From assembly GCA_964417555.1 (NCBI GenBank), contig CAYQIM010000005.1, forward strand, positions 1-8,002: a stretch of 8,002 nucleotides of DNA. The letters are read 5' to 3'. Shown here piece after piece: positions 4,708-8,002 of the stretch. Numbering within the stretch: position 1 is the first letter of the stretch; every line of letters begins with the position of its first letter. The notes under the pieces were generated by a model. That model ran no database searches. It saw only the letters and a program-made list of their open reading frames with translations, and was not told the origin of the DNA. A program made the translations under genes and the position numbers. Source of the DNA: CAYQIM01 sp964417555 (GTDB taxonomy: Bacteria; Pseudomonadota; Gammaproteobacteria; Diplorickettsiales; Diplorickettsiaceae).

Positions 4708-5091
4708 ATGCCTATTGATTTTAAAAGTTTTACTAGATTATTAAAAAAGCGTACAGCACAGCAAAAGCATTTTCTCAGTGAATTAACCCAAGATTATATA
4801 AAATTTTTAGGTATACTTAGTCCAACCAAAAAACAGGTTCTTGTTTTAGAAAATTTAATTTATCGCCGCTTTATCTATGATGACCTCACTTTCCATTATC
4901 CTTTGTCTCTATCAGAATTAAAAACCCTTTATTTAGCATCAGAAGGTTATGATATTCGTGAAACAGCAATGATTTTAGATGTTTCGATACGTCAGATTGA
5001 AAATCTACGGAGCACTACTATTCAAAAGCTCAATTGTAAAAATATGACTCATTCTGTAAAAAAGGCCATGGAAAAAAGATTAATTTCCTAA
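4708..5091 (+). CDS. LuxR-type HTH protein, tandem copy 3, diverged (127 aa)
   Basis: The third paralog keeps the architecture: an N-terminal helical region (QKHFLSELTQDYIKFLG, then SPTKKQVLVLENLIYRRF) and an HTH at about 66-118 (LSLSELKTLYLASEGYDIRE, then TAMILDVSIRQIENLRSTTI and QKL). The HTH is the least conserved of the three. EIA/EVA becomes ETA, the recognition helix reads RQIENLRST, and the closing alanine motif is HSV. It may bind a different site, or act mainly as a dimerisation partner. I chose the ATG at 4708, with AGAAG about 7 bases before it; a TTG at 4681 has no ribosome-binding site. Because a terminator lies between copy 2 and this gene, it is probably transcribed on its own. 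The sequence shows no frame damage, so it appears to be under selection despite the divergence. Confidence 0.8.
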   Translation: MPIDFKSFTRLLKKRTAQQKHFLSELTQDYIKFLGILSPTKKQVLVLENLIYRRFIYDDLTFHYPLSLSELKTLYLASEGYDIRETAMILDVSIRQIENLRSTTIQKLNCKNMTHSVKKAMEKRLIS

Positions 5092-5129
5092 TACATTTTT
5101 ACTTCGGTTTTCCACATACAAGAAAGTCA

Positions 5130-5149
5130 ATAAAAACTCATGTTTTTAT
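5130..5149 (+). terminator. Weak candidate terminator after HTH copy 3
   Basis: ATAAAAAC (5130-5137) pairs with GTTTTTAT (5142-5149) around the loop TCAT, an 8-bp AT-rich stem whose right arm ends in a T run. It lies 38 bases after the stop of copy 3. With only one G-C pair the stem is weak, but the T-rich arm and the position between two genes fit a modest, possibly bidirectional, terminator. Confidence 0.3.
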
Positions 5150-5264
5150 CTAATAGCATAAAAATTTATTCTTATTTTAATCAGATTTACTACGGTTTTA
5201 CCCAACTTATTTTATCTATTTTAAATAGTCATAATCTCCTTGTTACAAAAAATAAGGAACTCAA

Positions 5265-5654
5265 ATGGAACAAAAACAAAATCAAATGATAAGAACAGTT
5301 TTACTCGTAGAAGATAACCCAATGGTTCAACGGGTACTCAAGGCACAACTTGCTAGCTTAGGTTATAAAGTAACTACTGTTAACGATGCTACTGGCGCTA
5401 TCCAGGCTCTGAGTCATCATCACTATAATCTGATTGCCACAGATTTAGGCCTACCCGATCAGCCAGGCGAAGTCGTTATACAAGCCGCGCGGATTAGTTC
5501 ATTGAATCAGTTAACGCCGATTATTGTTTGCACAGCACATGCTGATAAGGCAAAAGAACAAGAATGCCTCGATTTAGGAGCTAATGCCATCTTAATTAAA
5601 CCTTATTCTTTAGAGCTATTAAAAGCGACTATTCAACGTTTAACTGAGAATTAA
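5265..5654 (+). CDS. Stand-alone response-regulator receiver domain (CheY-like)
   Basis: The 129 residues are a complete receiver domain and nothing more. The acidic pair Glu16-Asp17 lies in LLVEDN, the phosphoacceptor Asp60 in ATDLGLPD, the switch Thr90 in VCTAHA, and Lys112-Pro113 in ILIKPYS. All catalytic residues are present, so it should accept phosphate from a histidine kinase, here probably the one encoded 309 bases downstream. There is no DNA-binding or enzymatic output domain. It must therefore act by protein contact, as a phosphate shuttle, or as the receiver half of a split regulator or split hybrid kinase. The wording around the acceptor (DLGLPDQPGE) resembles receivers of hybrid kinases. 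The start at 5265 has AAGGAA about 6 bases upstream. A 173-base AT-rich gap separates it from the HTH genes. Confidence 0.9.
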   Translation: MEQKQNQMIRTVLLVEDNPMVQRVLKAQLASLGYKVTTVNDATGAIQALSHHHYNLIATDLGLPDQPGEVVIQAARISSLNQLTPIIVCTAHADKAKEQECLDLGANAILIKPYSLELLKATIQRLTEN

Positions 5655-5963
5655 AAATATTAACTATTAATAATCTGTGGTTAAGCAACCTTAGGGAATT
5701 GCAACAGCAGTTCCCTTAAAAATAGGATTTTGTTACTTCAAGTTAGGTTAGGCTTAAAAAACACAAGATAAACGATAGATTTTAGAGGGCAAGCAATCTC
5801 ATGATAGATATTTATAATAGATGTTTTTATTAACACTAACCTTCATTTTTATGTAATCAGGCTTAAAAAAGTTGCGTTTTCAGTTACCATTCAATAGACT
5901 ACAAGTTCAAAAAATGTCTATTTTTTTCTAAAAACAATAATAATCAAACTGGTAGGAATGCCT
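5655..5963. other. Noncoding gap between receiver and kinase genes
   Basis: This 309-base AT-rich stretch holds no convincing gene. A hairpin at 5693-5716 pairs AGGGAATTGC with GCAGTTCCCT around the loop AACA (10 pairs, one G-T). It is 39 bases after the receiver stop and is not followed by a T run, so it is an imperfect terminator or an mRNA-stabilising stem. The 11-base sequence GGCTTAAAAAA occurs twice in direct orientation, at 5751-5761 and 5860-5870, 109 bases apart. It could be a regulator site ahead of the kinase gene. No clear -35/-10 pair was found. The gap suggests that the kinase has its own promoter rather than relying on that of the receiver gene. Confidence 0.5.
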
Positions 5964-7175
5964 ATGAATATATCAGCCAATTCGTTAATCGAAGAACAAG
6001 CATCTCTTGAAAAATTAAAGGTTTTGCTTGAAGAAAAAAATTTAGACAATAAACGTCTTGAACAAAAAATTAGCTTACTAGAAAAAGTGTTTAATAATTT
6101 GCCTGGTGCTATTTTTTGTAAAGATATTGAAGGAGTTTACTTACTGTTGAATTGTCATAAGATAGAAAAACTTCGGGCTTGTGTTTTGAAAGAAGCAAAA
6201 ACTATGCAAACTTTTCAAGGTAAAACAGATGCGGAAATTTTACCAGCTGATTTTGCTGAACTTTTTCGAAACAGTGATTTAGAGGTAATTCGTACAGAAA
6301 AAGGTTTAGAGATGGAGTACATCCGTTCTAATGGAAATGGAAAACCTACTACTGAATCAGTTAATAAAATTCCTCTATATGACGACCAAGGTCAAATAAT
6401 AGCTGTCATGGGCTATCGTCTCGATGTTACCTATTTAAAAAGCTTAGAAACCAAAGTTAAAAAAATGGAGACGTCAAAAATTGAATTTATTCGTCACATG
6501 CAACATGATATTAAAACACCTTTTACAGGCATTACGGGATTAACGAATATTCTCCTTAGTAGTGAAACGGACCCTAAAAAGAAAGATTTTCTAAACGATA
6601 TTATTTTATGCGCCAATGAGTTGATGGGATATTGCGAGCGTATTCTTGATTTTTCTAAAGCCACTGTCAAAGATTTGCCATTAGTTCCCTTAACCTTCCA
6701 GCTACGTGACATTGTAGATAGTGTGATCAATATAGCTACACCGGTAGCAAAAATTAAACAATTGCATTTATCATTGGATTATGCAGAATCGTTACCTAAA
6801 ATAGTGATTGGTTATCCTCATCGCTTAAAAAGTATTTTAGTAAATTTATTAAATAATGCGCTACAGTACACACAACAAGGCCAGATTCACTTGATAGTAC
6901 AACCTAAAGCCATAGCAAATAATAATTCCCTGATAATTCAGTTTATTGTTAAAGATACTGGCCAAGGTATGCCTTTAGAAAAGCGGATAGCTATCGAGGA
7001 AAGATTGAACAATACGCCGACTGTAGAGAACAGTAATTACGAAGGTAAGGGTTTAGGTTTAAGGATTGTGAATCAATTTGCTAAAGATATGGGCGCAAAA
7101 ATTTCTGTTATCAGTGAATTAGGTACGGGAACGACTTTTACCGTAAAAGTTCCTTTAGAAATAAGTCAAGCATAA
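5964..7175 (+). CDS. Soluble PAS-domain sensor histidine kinase
   Basis: This complete 403-residue kinase lacks membrane spans and is therefore cytoplasmic. A short coiled coil (about 8-42) leads into a PAS domain (about 43-156, with NLPGAIFCKDIEGVYLLLNC and a closing IIAVMGYRLDVT). A linker helix follows, then the HisKA domain with the H-box FIRHMQHDIKTPFTGI and phospho-acceptor His181. The HATPase domain has the N-box NLLNNAL (Asn294, Asn298), G1 DTGQGM (Asp331) and G2 GKGLGL (361-366), ending in GTGTTFTVKVPL. It lacks a receiver or Hpt domain, so a partner must receive the phosphate; the receiver gene upstream is the obvious candidate. The start is the ATG at 5964, 6 bases after AGGA; an ATG at 5958 directly abuts that site and cannot use it. 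The 3' end overlaps the convergent terminase gene by 10 bases. The PAS ligand is unknown. Confidence 0.92.
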   Translation: MNISANSLIEEQASLEKLKVLLEEKNLDNKRLEQKISLLEKVFNNLPGAIFCKDIEGVYLLLNCHKIEKLRACVLKEAKTMQTFQGKTDAEILPADFAELFRNSDLEVIRTEKGLEMEYIRSNGNGKPTTESVNKIPLYDDQGQIIAVMGYRLDVTYLKSLETKVKKMETSKIEFIRHMQHDIKTPFTGITGLTNILLSSETDPKKKDFLNDIILCANELMGYCERILDFSKATVKDLPLVPLTFQLRDIVDSVINIATPVAKIKQLHLSLDYAESLPKIVIGYPHRLKSILVNLLNNALQYTQQGQIHLIVQPKAIANNNSLIIQFIVKDTGQGMPLEKRIAIEERLNNTPTVENSNYEGKGLGLRIVNQFAKDMGAKISVISELGTGTTFTVKVPLEISQA

Positions 7176-8002
7176 TAAACGATCTCCGGTGCGACCTCCC
7201 GAATCATTTGATGTTCAATCGCTAAAGTGAGAGTTTGATAGGCATCAACAGCATGGGATGTCCAGTCATGTAAGGGAGAATCTTTGTAAATGTTATTTTT
7301 CTCGTCAAAGACTTTGGAATAGTTGGAAAGACAATCGATCAGCCGTTCGGTATTTTCCTTATTGAATTTGGTTCGATAAAGCATCCGCCGCATCAGATTA
7401 ATAGCATCGATCTTGCGTTGCGGTTTAGGTACACAAAAGGCGGCTTCGCCGAGTTCTTGTAGAATATCTTGTGTACTTTTGGTAGTCGCTTTATCTCGAT
7501 TTTTACCATCATGCGGTAAAAAATGACTGTGTAATCTGAGATGACGTTTATTGCAGAAACGATGTACTTCGTTCACGTAATATTGTATCGGATGATTATT
7601 GGCTTCAATGAAGTGAATGATATTCGGGTTATTAAGGTGATCAAACTGCGCTAAAATCACAGCAGTGGAGTCATTAACGCCCAGATCATAGAAAGCATAG
7701 ACTGGAACATTGGGTATCACTAATTCAGGAATGATGCGTTTATTTTCTTCAAGATGTTGTATCTCTTTGGAGAAATAGAGTCTCTCATGCTGAACAGTAA
7801 TAACTGAATAATATTCCTGCTGAATCAGAAACTCAGGCATACCGGCTTTACGGTCTTCGTCGATGAGTTCATCGGTAATGTAACGATTGCCGGCTTCATC
7901 AATTAAGCTTTCTACGCTGTCTACTTTCCAAATCCAAGCAGGATTAGTCTTAATCGATTGCCAGTAACGATAAGCATGATTCATGCCATTAAAGGTGGTT
8001 TG
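7166..8002 (-). CDS. terL: Phage terminase large subunit, C-terminal nuclease part (partial)
   Basis: The 278 visible residues are the C-terminal part of a large terminase subunit, the motor-nuclease that cuts and packages phage DNA into procapsids. The N-terminal ATPase (Walker A/B) lies beyond the right edge; the frame is open to base 8002, and the first residues (QTTFNGMNHAYRYW) are its final segment. The RNase H-like nuclease shows YDLGVNDST (Asp106, Asp111), LPHDG (Asp165) and the C-terminal HDWTSHAVDAYQTL (Asp246, Asp253), which supply the metal-binding acidic cluster. EFLIQQEYYS (57-66) is the usual linker motif before it. An internal ATG at 7984 is not the start. The C-terminus looks complete. 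Its stop overlaps the kinase stop region by 10 bases, tail to tail. It marks the structural and packaging module of the prophage, transcribed opposite to the rest of the window. Confidence 0.9.
   Translation of the reverse strand, partial: QTTFNGMNHAYRYWQSIKTNPAWIWKVDSVESLIDEAGNRYITDELIDEDRKAGMPEFLIQQEYYSVITVQHERLYFSKEIQHLEENKRIIPELVIPNVPVYAFYDLGVNDSTAVILAQFDHLNNPNIIHFIEANNHPIQYYVNEVHRFCNKRHLRLHSHFLPHDGKNRDKATTKSTQDILQELGEAAFCVPKPQRKIDAINLMRRMLYRTKFNKENTERLIDCLSNYSKVFDEKNNIYKDSPLHDWTSHAVDAYQTLTLAIEHQMIREVAPEIVYYA

Noticed and set aside
6494..6730. Minus-strand open frame of 78 codons
   Set aside because: It lies inside the histidine kinase HisKA region on the opposite strand, where the plus-strand frame has clear motifs. 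It is a shadow frame.

Overview
The window looks like part of a prophage or related integrated element in an AT-rich gammaproteobacterium. It holds a RecE-like nuclease and RecT-like annealing protein operon and the end of a phage large terminase gene. Between them sits a block of regulatory and signalling genes. The AT-rich coding, the strong Shine-Dalgarno sites, and the small LuxR-type proteins beside a PAS histidine kinase suggest a Legionellales-type host (Legionella, Coxiella or Rickettsiella relatives). That host assignment is inference; no rRNA or tRNA is present to test it.

Left part (1-527): a short leftward gene for a ribbon-helix-helix DNA-binding protein of ParG/Arc type. Four copies of the palindrome ATATTAATAT lie upstream of it, a likely operator or partition-type site. 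A possible start of another leftward gene lies at the left edge.

Early phage operon (528-3648, rightward): an unknown 146-aa protein, a 27-aa cationic peptide, two tandem paralogous unknown proteins, the RecE-like nuclease, the RecT-like protein and a 58-aa single-span membrane protein. The first genes are chained by 8-base start/stop overlaps of the form ATGNNTAA. One of these overlaps is intact only if the first paralog carries a +1 frameshift near its end, so that gene is probably broken, recoded or mis-sequenced.

Regulatory block (3649-7175, rightward): a compact GC-rich element that folds on paper as a three-way junction, followed by a hairpin that presents the Shine-Dalgarno site in its loop. 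Next come three tandem, diverged single-domain LuxR-type HTH proteins sharing an N-terminal helical region, with a clear rho-independent terminator after the second. A stand-alone receiver domain and a soluble PAS/HisKA/HATPase histidine kinase follow. The kinase has no receiver or membrane span, the receiver has no output domain, and the HTH proteins have no receiver. Together they resemble the dispersed parts of a two-component system inside phage DNA.

Right part (7166-8002, leftward): the C-terminal nuclease portion of the large terminase subunit, running off the right edge and overlapping the kinase gene tail-to-tail by 10 bases.
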